From DASZTU01 sp035493835 (GTDB lineage: Bacteria; Pseudomonadota; Alphaproteobacteria; Rhizobiales; Devosiaceae): a stretch of 28,669 nucleotides of DNA. Made by a program: the position numbers and the translations under genes. Below, piece after piece: positions 8,176-15,086 of the stretch (position 1 is the first letter of the stretch; every line of letters starts with the position of its first letter). The DNA is taken from contig DATJHO010000053.1 in assembly GCA_035493835.1 (NCBI GenBank), positions 1 to 28,669 of the forward strand, in the 5' to 3' direction. The notes under the pieces are model-generated. The model did not search any database. It saw nothing but the letters and a program-made list of their open reading frames with translations, and had not been told where the DNA came from.

Positions 8176-8925
8176 TTAACCGCCGTTCGGCCGAACAGAA
8201 GTCCGTGCGGCCGGCCCCTCGCCCTCGCCGCCGTTCTCCTGCCGCATGTGCTTTAGGTCATTGTAGAGGGTCGCCCTCGACAGCCCGAGATGATCGGCAA
8301 TCTGCGGGATCGACCTCTGCAGCGAGAACACCCCCCGGGCATCGAGCGCCCTGAGCAGTCGGAGCCGCTCTTGGCGAGAGAGCTCGGCTAGGGGACGCCC
8401 AAGTAAATTCATCTCCTCCTTCACGACATCGGTGATCACGCCATCAATGTCGTCAATGAAGCTGACTGGTCTCGGCGGCTGCTCGGTTGGCCCCACCAAG
8501 GACTGGATGCTCTGCCCCAGCATCCAAAACTCGCTAATGTCGATGTTCACGCACAGTGCGCCGAAGACGTGCCCGTCCTCCTCCCGCAACGGCACCGTCA
8601 CCGACTTCAGCACCAACCCGTTGGGAGAGCTGGTTACATAGCTGTAATGGTCCTTGGCTGCATCGCCTTCGCGCATGATCGACATGCCGATCTGCGTCAC
8701 CGATCCGCCGGGTCGGCGTCCGGTCACTGCGCCAGCCACTGCGACAATCGAATGATCAGGTTGCCGAAAGTCGTGCAGGACGATCTCGGCGCGGCTCCCC
8801 AGCGCTCCCGCCAGCGAATCCATTACCGCCCGGATGGTGCGAAAATATTGCTCCGGGTGCAGCCCCGACGGGGTGGCGCCGGGCTGCGACTGAATGCTGT
8901 GCGTGGGGATCGGTCCAGAGTTCAT
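8176..8925 (-). CDS. YheO/DauR-type PAS-HTH transcriptional regulator
   Basis: This 249-residue regulator has a YheO-like PAS domain (about 28-135: EQYFRTIRAVMDSL, EIVLHDFRQPDHSIVAVAG, GALCVNIDIS) and a C-terminal helix-turn-helix (about 183-228: SRQERLRLLRALDARGVFSLQRS, IADHLGLSRATLYNDL). The family includes DauR, the D-arginine catabolism regulator. It is the promoter-proximal gene of the importer operon and probably senses the imported compound or a metabolite through the PAS domain. An in-frame TTG at 8961 lies inside the putative -35 box and is rejected; ATG 8925 is chosen although no clear Shine-Dalgarno precedes it. Palindromes just upstream suggest autoregulation. Confidence 0.88.
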   Translation of the reverse strand: MNSGPIPTHSIQSQPGATPSGLHPEQYFRTIRAVMDSLAGALGSRAEIVLHDFRQPDHSIVAVAGAVTGRRPGGSVTQIGMSIMREGDAAKDHYSYVTSSPNGLVLKSVTVPLREEDGHVFGALCVNIDISEFWMLGQSIQSLVGPTEQPPRPVSFIDDIDGVITDVVKEEMNLLGRPLAELSRQERLRLLRALDARGVFSLQRSIPQIADHLGLSRATLYNDLKHMRQENGGEGEGPAARTSVRPNGG

Positions 8926-8931
8926 AATGCG

Positions 8932-8966
8932 ACGATAGGACGCGTTTGGACAATCTGTCAATTATA
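8932..8966 (-). promoter_or_regulatory. Candidate promoter(s) of the leftward operon
   Basis: Two overlapping solutions are visible on the minus strand. The first is TTGACA (8961-8956), an 18-base spacer and TATCGT (8937-8932), which would start the RNA at or next to the ATG at 8925 and give a leaderless mRNA. The second uses a perfect TATAAT (8966-8961), with only a weak -35, and would give a leader of about 29 bases. The regulator lacks a clear Shine-Dalgarno, which fits the first. Not experimentally supported. Confidence 0.5.
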
Positions 8967-8979
8967 TGGATAGTTTGTC
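8949..8979. promoter_or_regulatory. Two 11-bp imperfect palindromes 20 bp apart
   Basis: GACAATCTGTC (8949-8959) is a GACA-N3-TGTC palindrome. GACAAACTATC lies on the minus strand at 8979-8969 and matches the same GACA-N3-TNTC pattern. Their centres are 20 bp apart, close to two helical turns, so a dimer pair could bind one DNA face. They cover the -35/-10 region of the regulator operon, suggesting an autoregulatory operator for the YheO-like protein. Confidence 0.45.
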
Positions 8980-8984
8980 TAGAT

Positions 8985-9059
8985 CATGTCGATTGTGGGC
9001 TTTGGCGGTACGCACGGCGCAGCCGAAAGCGGGCACGGCGGCCATGTCGTATCGACATG
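8985..9059. promoter_or_regulatory. CATGTCG inverted repeat and partner half-site
   Basis: CATGTCGTATCGACATG (9043-9059) is a perfect 7-3-7 inverted repeat. The nonamer CATGTCGAT of its minus-strand arm recurs at 8985-8993, 24-32 bp upstream of the TATAAT of the leftward promoter. This looks like an activator or repressor site distinct from the GACA palindromes. No regulator can be assigned. Confidence 0.4.
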
Positions 9060-9156
9060 AATACGAATCGTGAATGGTTAACGGCGCTTCATGAGCCAGC
9101 TGGCCCTTTCACGGCGGGCTCACGGTGGCCATCCCCTGAGCATCCCAATTGTTGCA

Positions 9157-9170
9157 CTACGCATCCATTG
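9157..9170 (+). promoter_or_regulatory. Right-arm 14-bp motif, distal copy 1
   Basis: CTACGCATCCATTG fits the consensus YWRYGYATRCRTTG except for one R position (C at position 9). It is the weakest of the eight main copies and lies 130 bp upstream of the proximal copy at 9287. Confidence 0.4.
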
Positions 9171-9268
9171 GTGGTGAGTTCGTTCTGATCCAACTTCAAA
9201 TAACTACCTACGAAATAAACCATTCTTGGCTTCCTGCCTGAAATGCCGCGCGCAAAATCGACCCATCC

Positions 9269-9297
9269 TAGACAATCCAGCAGAGTCAATGTATGCA
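9269..9297 (+). promoter_or_regulatory. Candidate promoter of remnant-tctBA unit
   Basis: TAGACA (9269-9274) and TATGCA (9292-9297) are separated by 17 bases. The -10-like hexamer lies inside the 14-bp motif at 9287. The same arrangement, TAGACA plus TATACA with 16 bases, precedes the intact dehydrogenase gene at 15536. Match to sigma-70 consensus is moderate. Confidence 0.4.
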
Positions 9298-9300
9298 TTG
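9287..9300 (+). promoter_or_regulatory. Right-arm 14-bp motif, proximal copy 1
   Basis: CAATGTATGCATTG is a near-perfect palindrome with six of seven pairs matched and is the best copy of the motif. It overlaps the -10-like hexamer, the position expected for a repressor operator. Confidence 0.55.
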
Positions 9301-9359
9301 TTTGAAGGCCGAACAGCCGGCATAAACTGACGTACTGCGATTCTGAAGGAAGCCGGCTG

Positions 9360-9578
9360 ATGTCCGATACGAACGCGTGCCGCATCGCAATCCCCATCGG
9401 AAGTGACACACCAGTGCTGCGCCAGCTCGGCCGCGAACCGGAAGCGGTGCCGGGCGAGAGCTCCATCGGAGATGCACTCGGTCAGGGGGCCCTGAGGCCG
9501 GACCTCGACGGGTCAGTTGGCACCACCCAGGCCCCCTACGCCATCATCGACCAGCTGAATGTGCACCTGAAGCTGTAG
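9360..9578 (+). pseudogene. Internally deleted isocitrate/tartrate-dehydrogenase-family gene
   Basis: The 72-codon frame fuses the two ends of the dehydrogenase encoded intact at 15536-16624. Residues 1-19 (MSDTNACRIAIPIGSDTPV) match the start MSETNAYRIAVIPGDGIGK. Residues 20-72 (LRQLGREPEAV through GQGALRPDLDGS to the end) align without gaps to residues 310-362 (LRHLGREAEAI, GQGALTPDVGGT). About 290 central codons, holding the substrate and metal sites, are missing, so no dehydrogenase activity is possible. The frame is open, has AAGGAA eight bases before its ATG, and sits downstream of motif pair 1, so it may still be transcribed and translated as a leader for tctBA. It has diverged well beyond a recent deletion. 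Confidence 0.85.
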
Positions 9579-9589
9579 AGGAGACCTCG

Positions 9590-9664
9590 ATGTCCGTATC
9601 GTGCGCCCGGTCATTCGGCTCAAACTTCAGAAAGGTAGTTGGTTGCCGTGACCGACGGGAATAG
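9590..9664 (+). other. Possible 24-codon leader ORF
   Basis: An ATG follows the remnant's stop by eleven bases with a strong GAGGAG at a good distance. The frame (MSVSCARSFGSN at its start) closes at 9664, inside the start region of tctB in another frame. It may be a coupling leader or the stub of a lost gene. No family is recognised. Confidence 0.25.
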
Positions 9665-10217
9665 CAAAGCCGGCGGCGGCAACGCCAGGCGTGGTCTTTT
9701 GGAGCGCCTGATGTCGCCTCGCTACAGAGATCACCTTGGCGGCCTGTTGCTTATAGTCATCGGACTTGGAGCGGCCTTCCAGGCACAAGGCTACGAAGTT
9801 GGCACCCTGCGCCAGATGGGGCCGGGTTTCTTTCCGACAGCGCTTGGCATCATCCTGGCGCTCACCGGCGTGGTGCTGTTCGGAACGGCGATCGCTGCGA
9901 ACGCTCGCCTTGCCAAGGCCTCGAAGGCAGCTGCGCACGACACCCAGCAAGATCTTGAGGACGAGCCGCGCTATTCACCGGAATGGCGGGGCTGGTTTTG
10001 CATCTGCGTCTCGGTCGCCGCCTTCGCGTTGCTGGCCGAATATTCGGGCCTGCTGCCGGCGACCTTTGCCTGCGTCTTCATCGCAGGGCTGGGCGATCGC
10101 GAAAACAGTCTTCGCGACCTGCTCGTCTTGTCCGTCGGCATCTCGATTGCCGCGGTGGTGGTGTTCTGGTGGGGGCTCGGCGTGGTCCTGCCGCTTTTCA
10201 GCAGGAGCTTTATGTGA
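9648..10217 (+). CDS. tctB: TTT transporter small membrane subunit TctB (system 1)
   Basis: This 189-residue protein is a TctB-family subunit of a tripartite tricarboxylate transporter. Membrane segments lie at about 31-47 (GGLLLIVIGLGAAFQA), 64-84 (PTALGIILALTGVVLFGTAI), 117-135, and 150-182. The block MGPGFFPTALG before the second segment is the family signature. The start is uncertain: GTG at 9648 has AAAGG 12 bases upstream, while TTG at 9639 would have it only three bases away and ATG at 9714 would remove little. The last codons (AGC TTT ATG TGA) overlap the tctA start by one base. It partners the TctA channel directly downstream. Substrate is probably a di- or tricarboxylate, by family. 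Confidence 0.88.
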   Translation: MTDGNSKAGGGNARRGLLERLMSPRYRDHLGGLLLIVIGLGAAFQAQGYEVGTLRQMGPGFFPTALGIILALTGVVLFGTAIAANARLAKASKAAAHDTQQDLEDEPRYSPEWRGWFCICVSVAAFALLAEYSGLLPATFACVFIAGLGDRENSLRDLLVLSVGISIAAVVVFWWGLGVVLPLFSRSFM

Positions 10218-11731
10218 TGTGGCAGTCCCTCCTCGATCTCGGCTACGGTTTCGGCCTCGCGCTTCAGCCACAGAATCTGATGTGGTGCTTCATCGGCGTG
10301 CTTCTCGGCAATCTGATCGGCGTCCTGCCTGGCACTGGCCCGCTGACCGCGATTTCAATGTTGCTGCCGCTCACATTCTCGCTTCAGCCGGTTCCCGCCG
10401 TACTGATGCTGGCGGGGATCTACTACGGGTCGCAGTATGGCGGCGCCATCGGCGCGATCCTGCTCAACCTGCCGTCCCACCCGCCGCACGCCGTCACCTG
10501 CCTTGATGGCTACCCCATGACTCGGAAGGGCAAGGGCGGTACGGCACTGGGCCTCACGATGCTGAGCTCATTCTTCGCCGCGTCGGTCGGCATCATCGTC
10601 ATGGTGTTTGGTTCGCCGCTCCTGGTACAGGTCGCCTTCTCGTTCGGTCCGGCCGAATTGTTTTCCATCATGCTACTGGGTCTGGTCGCGGGCTCCACAA
10701 TGTCGCGCGGGTCGCCCATCAAAGCCGTCGCGATGACGGTGATAGGAATGCTGCTGGGCACGGTCGGCACCGACGTCAACACCGGGACGCAGCGCTTCAC
10801 CTTCGGCTTTTTGCAGTTGGCGGACGGTGTTGAACTGGTGGCGCTTGCCATGGGCGTGTTCGGGATCGCCGATTTCCTGATGAACGTGAACCGACTAGGG
10901 CATATCGGCAGTCTCGCCAAAGTTCGCGTCAGGGACATGTGGCCAAGCAAGGCCGAACTGAAGCAAGCCCTGATGCCGATGCTTCGCGGCACGGCCGTCG
11001 GCACCCTGTTCGGCGCCATGCCCGGCACCGGGCCAACGATTACGACCTTCATTGCCTACGCGCTCGAGCAGAAGATTTCACGCACGCCGGAGAAATTCGG
11101 CACCGGCATGGTCGCCGGCGTTGCCGCACCGGAGGCGGCTGCACACTCCAAGACCCAAGTCGATTTCATTCCGACGATGAGCCTGGGCATCCCGGGCGAC
11201 GCGGTGATGGCGTTGCTGCTGGGTGCGCTGATGATCCATGGCATCCAGCCGGGACCGCGCCTTATCATCGATCATCCGGACCTCTTTTGGGGGCTGATCG
11301 CCAGCTTCTGGATCGGCAATATCCTGCTGATGCTGCTGAACGTCCCGCTGATCGGCATCTGGGTAAAGCTGCTGCAGGTGCCTTACCGCTTCCTGTTTCC
11401 GTCGGCGATTTTTTTCATCGCGATCGGCGCCTACTCGGTCAACAACGACTTCTTTGCGATCTGGGAAGTGCTGGTCTTCGGCGTCCTTGGCGCAGTCTTC
11501 ACGGCGCTGAAATTCCCGGTGGCGCCGATCCTTCTCGGTTACGTGCTTGGGCCGATGGTAGAGGAGAATTTCCGGCGTGCATTGTTGTTGTCGCGCGGCG
11601 ACATGGCGATCTTCGTACAGCAGCCGATCAGTGCCGCCATCCTCGGGTTTGTTATTCTATTGCTGGCGGCGCAGGTGTTCTTTGCGGTGCGGGCGAAATC
11701 CGGACTGCGACGGTTGCCTCTTGCGGCCTAG
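10217..11731 (+). CDS. tctA: TTT transporter large membrane subunit TctA (system 1)
   Basis: This 504-residue polytopic protein has the TctA length and about ten to twelve membrane segments. The N-terminal signature GVLPGTGPLTAISMLLPLTF-type loop occurs at residues 35-54, and its internal repeat, GAMPGTGPTITTFIAY, occurs near 270; these two Gly/Pro loops form the substrate path in the family. Other landmarks are GIYYGSQYGGAIGAIL and LGIPGDAVMALLLGALMIHGIQPGP. The ATG is fused to the tctB stop (TGATG), with AGGAG nine bases upstream. It works with TctB and probably with the TctC receptor at 12138, which is transcribed from its own promoter. Proton or sodium gradient drives uptake in the family. 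Confidence 0.95.
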   Translation: MWQSLLDLGYGFGLALQPQNLMWCFIGVLLGNLIGVLPGTGPLTAISMLLPLTFSLQPVPAVLMLAGIYYGSQYGGAIGAILLNLPSHPPHAVTCLDGYPMTRKGKGGTALGLTMLSSFFAASVGIIVMVFGSPLLVQVAFSFGPAELFSIMLLGLVAGSTMSRGSPIKAVAMTVIGMLLGTVGTDVNTGTQRFTFGFLQLADGVELVALAMGVFGIADFLMNVNRLGHIGSLAKVRVRDMWPSKAELKQALMPMLRGTAVGTLFGAMPGTGPTITTFIAYALEQKISRTPEKFGTGMVAGVAAPEAAAHSKTQVDFIPTMSLGIPGDAVMALLLGALMIHGIQPGPRLIIDHPDLFWGLIASFWIGNILLMLLNVPLIGIWVKLLQVPYRFLFPSAIFFIAIGAYSVNNDFFAIWEVLVFGVLGAVFTALKFPVAPILLGYVLGPMVEENFRRALLLSRGDMAIFVQQPISAAILGFVILLLAAQVFFAVRAKSGLRRLPLAA

Positions 11732-11745
11732 ATCGCGAGAACGGC

Positions 11746-11774
11746 AGAGTTGCGCATACATTGTGCGGAACTCT
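11746..11774 (+). terminator. Hairpin after tctA
   Basis: AGAGTT-G-CGCA pairs with TGCG-G-AACTCT around a seven-base loop TACATTG: ten base pairs with one G-G mismatch. It starts 15 bases past the tctA stop. No T-run follows, so it is either a Rho-assisted terminator, an RNA 3'-end stabiliser, or simply the dyad around the distal 14-bp motif, which lies inside it. Confidence 0.4.
11750..11763 (+). promoter_or_regulatory. Right-arm 14-bp motif, distal copy 2
   Basis: TTGCGCATACATTG differs from distal copy 3 (15322) by one base. It lies 205 bp upstream of the proximal copy at 11955. It overlaps the post-tctA hairpin, so an RNA-level role is an alternative. Confidence 0.45.
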
Positions 11775-11928
11775 CGCCCCGCTGCGCAAACCTTTTCGAC
11801 CGCTCCGTGATGAAACGGAACAGGCAAGGCCCCGTCCTTGAGCAGAAGGCAGTGGCACATTTCCGGCATATGCGGCAGCAGATCAAGGCAATCTGCATCA
11901 TTTCGCGTCACATTCCCAAAGTGACCTC

Positions 11929-11958
11929 TGGACAGGCATTTTCGTCCATGCCAATAAT
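11929..11958 (+). promoter_or_regulatory. Candidate tctC promoter
   Basis: TGGACA (11929-11934) and AATAAT (11953-11958) are each one mismatch from the sigma-70 consensus, spaced by 18 bases. The proximal 14-bp motif begins within the -10 box and covers the expected start point. Confidence 0.5.
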
Positions 11959-11968
11959 GTATGCGTTG
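11955..11968 (+). promoter_or_regulatory. Right-arm 14-bp motif, proximal copy 2
   Basis: TAATGTATGCGTTG matches the 9287 copy at 12 of 14 positions. Its placement across the -10/+1 region of the tctC promoter is typical of a repressor operator. Confidence 0.55.
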
Positions 11969-11978
11969 TTAGGTGAGC

Positions 11979-12004
11979 GAATGCCGCCCTTCAAGGCGGC
12001 ATTC
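11979..12004 (+). repeat. Perfect 10-bp hairpin in the tctC leader
   Basis: GAATGCCGCC and GGCGGCATTC form a perfect 10-bp stem with the six-base loop CTTCAA. It begins ten bases after the proximal motif and about 135 bases before the tctC ATG. No T-run follows. It may stabilise the leader, act as an attenuator, or be a mobile palindromic repeat. Confidence 0.6.
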
Positions 12005-12137
12005 AACCGCAAAATGGGATCGGGGACTCACTCTACACATTCATCGACCCTCACCGTCTCGCCGGGTTTGCCCGTTGAGCGACCTGCAAGGCCGTGGTGG
12101 TTTTTCGCTGGTTGTTTGCCGTGAAGGAATTTGCCTC

Positions 12138-13106
12138 ATGCGTCGTCGCAGTCTGTTTGCCGCTCCGTTGCTTGCTCTTCCCGCCTTCGCCGCAACCCGT
12201 GCATGGGCGCAGGCTGCGTATCCGACCCGTCCGATCCAGATGTATGTTCCCGTCGCAGTAGCTGGCGCGAGCGATATTGTCGGCCGCGTGCTGGCCGACG
12301 CCATGGGCCCCTTCCTCGGCAAACCGTTAGTGATCCAGAACGTCGCCGGCGCAGGCAGCACTATTGGCGCGATCGAATTCGAGCGTACCCCCGCCGATGG
12401 TTACAGCGTGTTCTTTGCGACCAACAACCACGTCCTGATGAAGGCGGCCTATCCGCAGTTTCCCTACGACCCGGTTGCCGACTTTGTACCGCTGGCCCTG
12501 GTCTCGCGGCAGCCCTTTATGCTGGCCGTGAACCCCAAACTGCCTGTCAACAATGTCGCTGAACTGTTGGCCTGGTTGCGCAAGCAGGGGGCAAATGCAA
12601 ATTTTGGCGCTTCCCAACCCGGCGCCAATAACTATCTCGCCGGCCAGATGTTTCGGCAACGGACTGGTGTCCCTTTCACCATCGTGCCGTACAAGGGGGC
12701 GGCTGCGTCGGTTCAGGACCTCGTCGCAGGCCGGGTAGATTTTACCATCGACAGCCCGACAGTGCTGCTGCCTCTGATGAAGAGCGGGCTGGTCAAGGGG
12801 CTTGCAGTCTCCACCGCCGCCCCCTCCGATCTGGTCCCGGGCCTGCCCAGCCTTCAAAGCCAGGGCGTTCCTGACTTCGATATGCCAGTGTGGACGATCC
12901 TCTGCGCTCATCCAGGTACTCCGTCCGCGATTGTGAAAGTGCTGGAAGATGCCGCGGCGAAGGCGCTGGCCCTGCCGGAAACGCACAAGCGGTTTGCGAA
13001 CATCGGCGTCGAAGTCTGGCCCGATGCCTCCCCCGCAGCTGCCGAAGCCCGGCTCAAGAGCGACGTCAAGCGCTGGGCCCCGATTGCGGCCGCCGGCACC
13101 AACTAA
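12138..13106 (+). CDS. tctC: TTT solute receptor, Bug/TctC family (system 1)
   Basis: This 322-residue periplasmic receptor begins with MRRRSLFAAPLLALPAFA, a Sec signal peptide cleaved probably after AWA-Q near residue 28. The mature N-terminus YPTRPIQMYVPVAVAG has the family pattern, though VPVAVAGASDIVGR replaces the usual VPFxxGGxxDxxAR. Bug receptors grip a carboxylate of the ligand in this loop, so the change may shift specificity. AAGGAA sits eight bases before the ATG at 12138; longer upstream frames are out of context. It follows tctBA after about 400 bases and has its own promoter and operator-like site, which allows receptor to be made in excess of membrane subunits. Confidence 0.92.
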   Translation: MRRRSLFAAPLLALPAFAATRAWAQAAYPTRPIQMYVPVAVAGASDIVGRVLADAMGPFLGKPLVIQNVAGAGSTIGAIEFERTPADGYSVFFATNNHVLMKAAYPQFPYDPVADFVPLALVSRQPFMLAVNPKLPVNNVAELLAWLRKQGANANFGASQPGANNYLAGQMFRQRTGVPFTIVPYKGAAASVQDLVAGRVDFTIDSPTVLLPLMKSGLVKGLAVSTAAPSDLVPGLPSLQSQGVPDFDMPVWTILCAHPGTPSAIVKVLEDAAAKALALPETHKRFANIGVEVWPDASPAAAEARLKSDVKRWAPIAAAGTN

Positions 13107-13170
13107 GCGCTGTGGCCGGCGCTGGCCGCGCAATACTCGATCGTAATGCACTGTTGAAGAGGACCTCGCC

Positions 13171-14520
13171 TTGGCTCAGCAACTTGAAGAGCTCGCGAAT
13201 TTCGTTGCTACCGCGCGCTGGGAGGATGTTCCGGCCGCCCCTCGCGATCGCATCAAGCTTGTCTTGCTCGATACGCTTAGCATCATGCTCGCGGGGTCCT
13301 TGCGCCCCGAGGTGAGGGCCCTCAACGACCGTCTGGCGAGGACGGCAGGAACCGGGGCCACCGTATTTGGCCCGGGTTGGCAGGCCGCGGATGCCAGGAC
13401 CGCCGGGATGCTGAACGCGCTCTCCGGTCGGTCGCTCGAAATGTCCGAAGGCCTGCGGGGCCTACAGACGGGGGTTCACCTTGTGCCGGCCACAATCGCC
13501 ATTGGCGAAAGCCGCCAGAGCACAGGCCAGCAATTGCTGGAAGCCCTCCTGCTCGGTTACGAATTCGCCGGGCGGTTGAATCGGGCTTACAAGCCTCGGG
13601 CGCTTTCTCATCCGAATGGGCAGCTTTCGCTACTGGCGTCAGTTGCGGCAGGGGCTCGCCTCTATGGGCTCGATGGCGCCGGCGTCGATCTGTCGGTACG
13701 CATCGCCAGCTCGATGCTGATGACGCCAAGCTATAACAACACCGCTTCCGGCGGCACCAGTCTCAACCTGCCCGCCGGCATGGGGAGCTTTGCGGCCGGG
13801 CTGGCGCCCGAAATGGCGCTGGCGGGGTATTACGCGCCGCATAACGCTGTCGAGGAGGCGCTGGACAAGCTCGTCGGCGACGGTTTCAACCCCGAAGACA
13901 TTGCACGCAATCTTGGCGGCTCGTGGGAAGTGTCCGACAATTATTTCCGCTTCTACGCCTGCTGCAATCCGATCCATCCGGCTCTGGACAGCCTGCAGGA
14001 CGTGCTGGCGGAACTGCGCCCACGGCCCGAGGAGATCGCGCGCATCGACGCCGAGACCTTTGACTTCGCCACGGTGATGTCCAATCAGGATCCTCCGAAC
14101 TACTTCGCTTCGAAATATTCATTCCCGCACGCGGCGGCAACTCTGGTCGTCCGCAACGGCATCGGTTTTTCCGAGCTCGATGATTCCGCTTTGACCGACC
14201 CCGTCATCTCGGCCTTGCGCCATCGCGTATTCATGTCTGCGGATCCATCGATGACTGCACTCGGCCCATCCCTGAAGCCCGCTCGGGTCACCGTGACGCT
14301 GACCGACGGCCGCCAGGCCTCCGCCGCCTGCGAAAACTCGAAGCGCGATACCTTCCACCCCGATCCCGAGCCGCAGGTGCGCGAAAAATTCCACGAACTC
14401 GCAGCCACGGTCCTGTCGCCGGAAGGCGTCGCGCGCGTCGAAGAAGCTGTGGATCGCAGCGAGGATTGGAAATCTGTCGGTGAACTCACCGCATTGTTGC
14501 GCCGCTACAGCGTGGTCTGA
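13171..14520 (+). CDS. Divergent MmgE/PrpD family protein
   Basis: This 449-residue cytoplasmic protein belongs to the MmgE/PrpD family (2-methylcitrate dehydratase, cis-aconitate decarboxylase and relatives). The C-terminal block YFRFYACCNPIHPALD corresponds to the family's KPYPCC..H. block. The usual DFDD(T/x)H loop is replaced by LEMSEG (89-94) followed by H103 in VHLVPA, and the GWH block by ALSHPNGQLS. The paralogue at 22766 keeps the canonical residues, so this copy probably uses a different substrate or mechanism. The TTG start at 13171 is supported by GAAGAGG eight bases upstream. It is 64 bases after tctC and likely in one transcript with it. A reaction cannot be named. Confidence 0.88.
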   Translation: MAQQLEELANFVATARWEDVPAAPRDRIKLVLLDTLSIMLAGSLRPEVRALNDRLARTAGTGATVFGPGWQAADARTAGMLNALSGRSLEMSEGLRGLQTGVHLVPATIAIGESRQSTGQQLLEALLLGYEFAGRLNRAYKPRALSHPNGQLSLLASVAAGARLYGLDGAGVDLSVRIASSMLMTPSYNNTASGGTSLNLPAGMGSFAAGLAPEMALAGYYAPHNAVEEALDKLVGDGFNPEDIARNLGGSWEVSDNYFRFYACCNPIHPALDSLQDVLAELRPRPEEIARIDAETFDFATVMSNQDPPNYFASKYSFPHAAATLVVRNGIGFSELDDSALTDPVISALRHRVFMSADPSMTALGPSLKPARVTVTLTDGRQASAACENSKRDTFHPDPEPQVREKFHELAATVLSPEGVARVEEAVDRSEDWKSVGELTALLRRYSVV

Positions 14521-14604
14521 AGCCAAGCAGTCCCCGCGCCTTCATTAATGCTGGCGTTCTCGCCTCACCCTCTGATCTTGCGCAAAACCCTTCAGGAGCC
14601 CTCA

Positions 14605-15081
14605 ATGACTGATGTTGAAACCCATGCCCTCGCCACGCGCCTCGACGGCATATTGACGGAACTACTGCAAGCGGTGGAGGCAAGCCGCTGCACGCTGCGC
14701 TTCGATGACGAGGCCCGAGGCTGGAACGTCGATTTCATCGTCGCGGAGGCGTTGGAGCCAGGTGTCAGGTCGCTACGCGGCGACGGCTCGATCAACCAGC
14801 GGGCGGCCGCGACTGTCATCTGGCTGGCCCGCGAGCGGCGCCTGCTCATCCAGCCGGACCTGACGCGCCCCGTCGAACCGGCGCCGCCGCCTGCCCTGCT
14901 GAGTGCCTATGCGGCGACCGCGCAGATGCTGGCTCCACTGCTCGACGACAACGGCGCGCTCCTAGGCTGGATCTCCGTCCACTATGTCGGTGGCCCGCGC
15001 GAGTTGACGCCCCGCGACCAGGCTGCGCTGGCCGGCGCACGCAGCAATGTCGCCGAAATGCTGAACCTGCCGCCCCAGTGA
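14605..15081 (+). CDS. Stand-alone GAF domain protein
   Basis: This 158-residue protein is essentially one GAF domain: the core strands ASRCTLRFDDEA (about 25-36), a middle segment with VIWLARERRLLIQPDLT, and the last strands MLAPLLDDNGALLGWISVHYVG followed by the RELTPRDQAALAGARSNVAEML helix typical of GAF C-termini. No catalytic, kinase or DNA-binding domain is attached. CAGGAG six bases upstream supports ATG 14605. It probably binds a small ligand, but whether it is a sensor partner or an enzyme is unknown. It sits between the PrpD-family gene and a decayed amidase, where the parallel cluster carries the GntR regulator. Confidence 0.8.
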   Translation: MTDVETHALATRLDGILTELLQAVEASRCTLRFDDEARGWNVDFIVAEALEPGVRSLRGDGSINQRAAATVIWLARERRLLIQPDLTRPVEPAPPPALLSAYAATAQMLAPLLDDNGALLGWISVHYVGGPRELTPRDQAALAGARSNVAEMLNLPPQ

Positions 15082-15086
15082 CGATT

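Larger units (their letters stand above)
8926..9359. other. Divergent intergenic region between the two arms
   Basis: This stretch separates the leftward operon from the rightward clusters and contains no convincing gene. It holds the leftward promoter, the GACA and CATGTCG palindromes, and further right a pair of the 14-bp right-arm motifs (9157-9170, 9287-9300) with a promoter-like TAGACA/TATGCA pair in front of the dehydrogenase remnant. The part from about 9060 to 9150 shows nothing I can name. Confidence 0.6.
11732..12137 (+). other. Intergenic region between tctA and tctC
   Basis: About 400 bases without a gene. It contains a hairpin after tctA (11746-11774), the distal motif inside it, a promoter-like pair (11929-11958), the proximal motif, and a strong leader hairpin (11979-12004). 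The leader of tctC would be roughly 170 bases long. GTGAG (11973) and CTCAC (12028) could close a larger stem around the hairpin. Confidence 0.55.

Noticed and set aside
8926..8961. TTG start at 8961 for the PAS-HTH regulator
   Set aside because: The codon is part of a TTGACA box, has no Shine-Dalgarno, and adds 12 unconserved residues.
11746..11774. Treating the post-tctA dyad as a standard intrinsic terminator
   Set aside because: There is no T-run and it contains the distal motif, so its role is left open between RNA hairpin and protein site.
13143..13157. A further 14-bp motif copy near TAATGCACTGTTG before the PrpD-like gene
   Set aside because: It lacks the invariant G-YATR-C core and the pairing seen at the other four regions.
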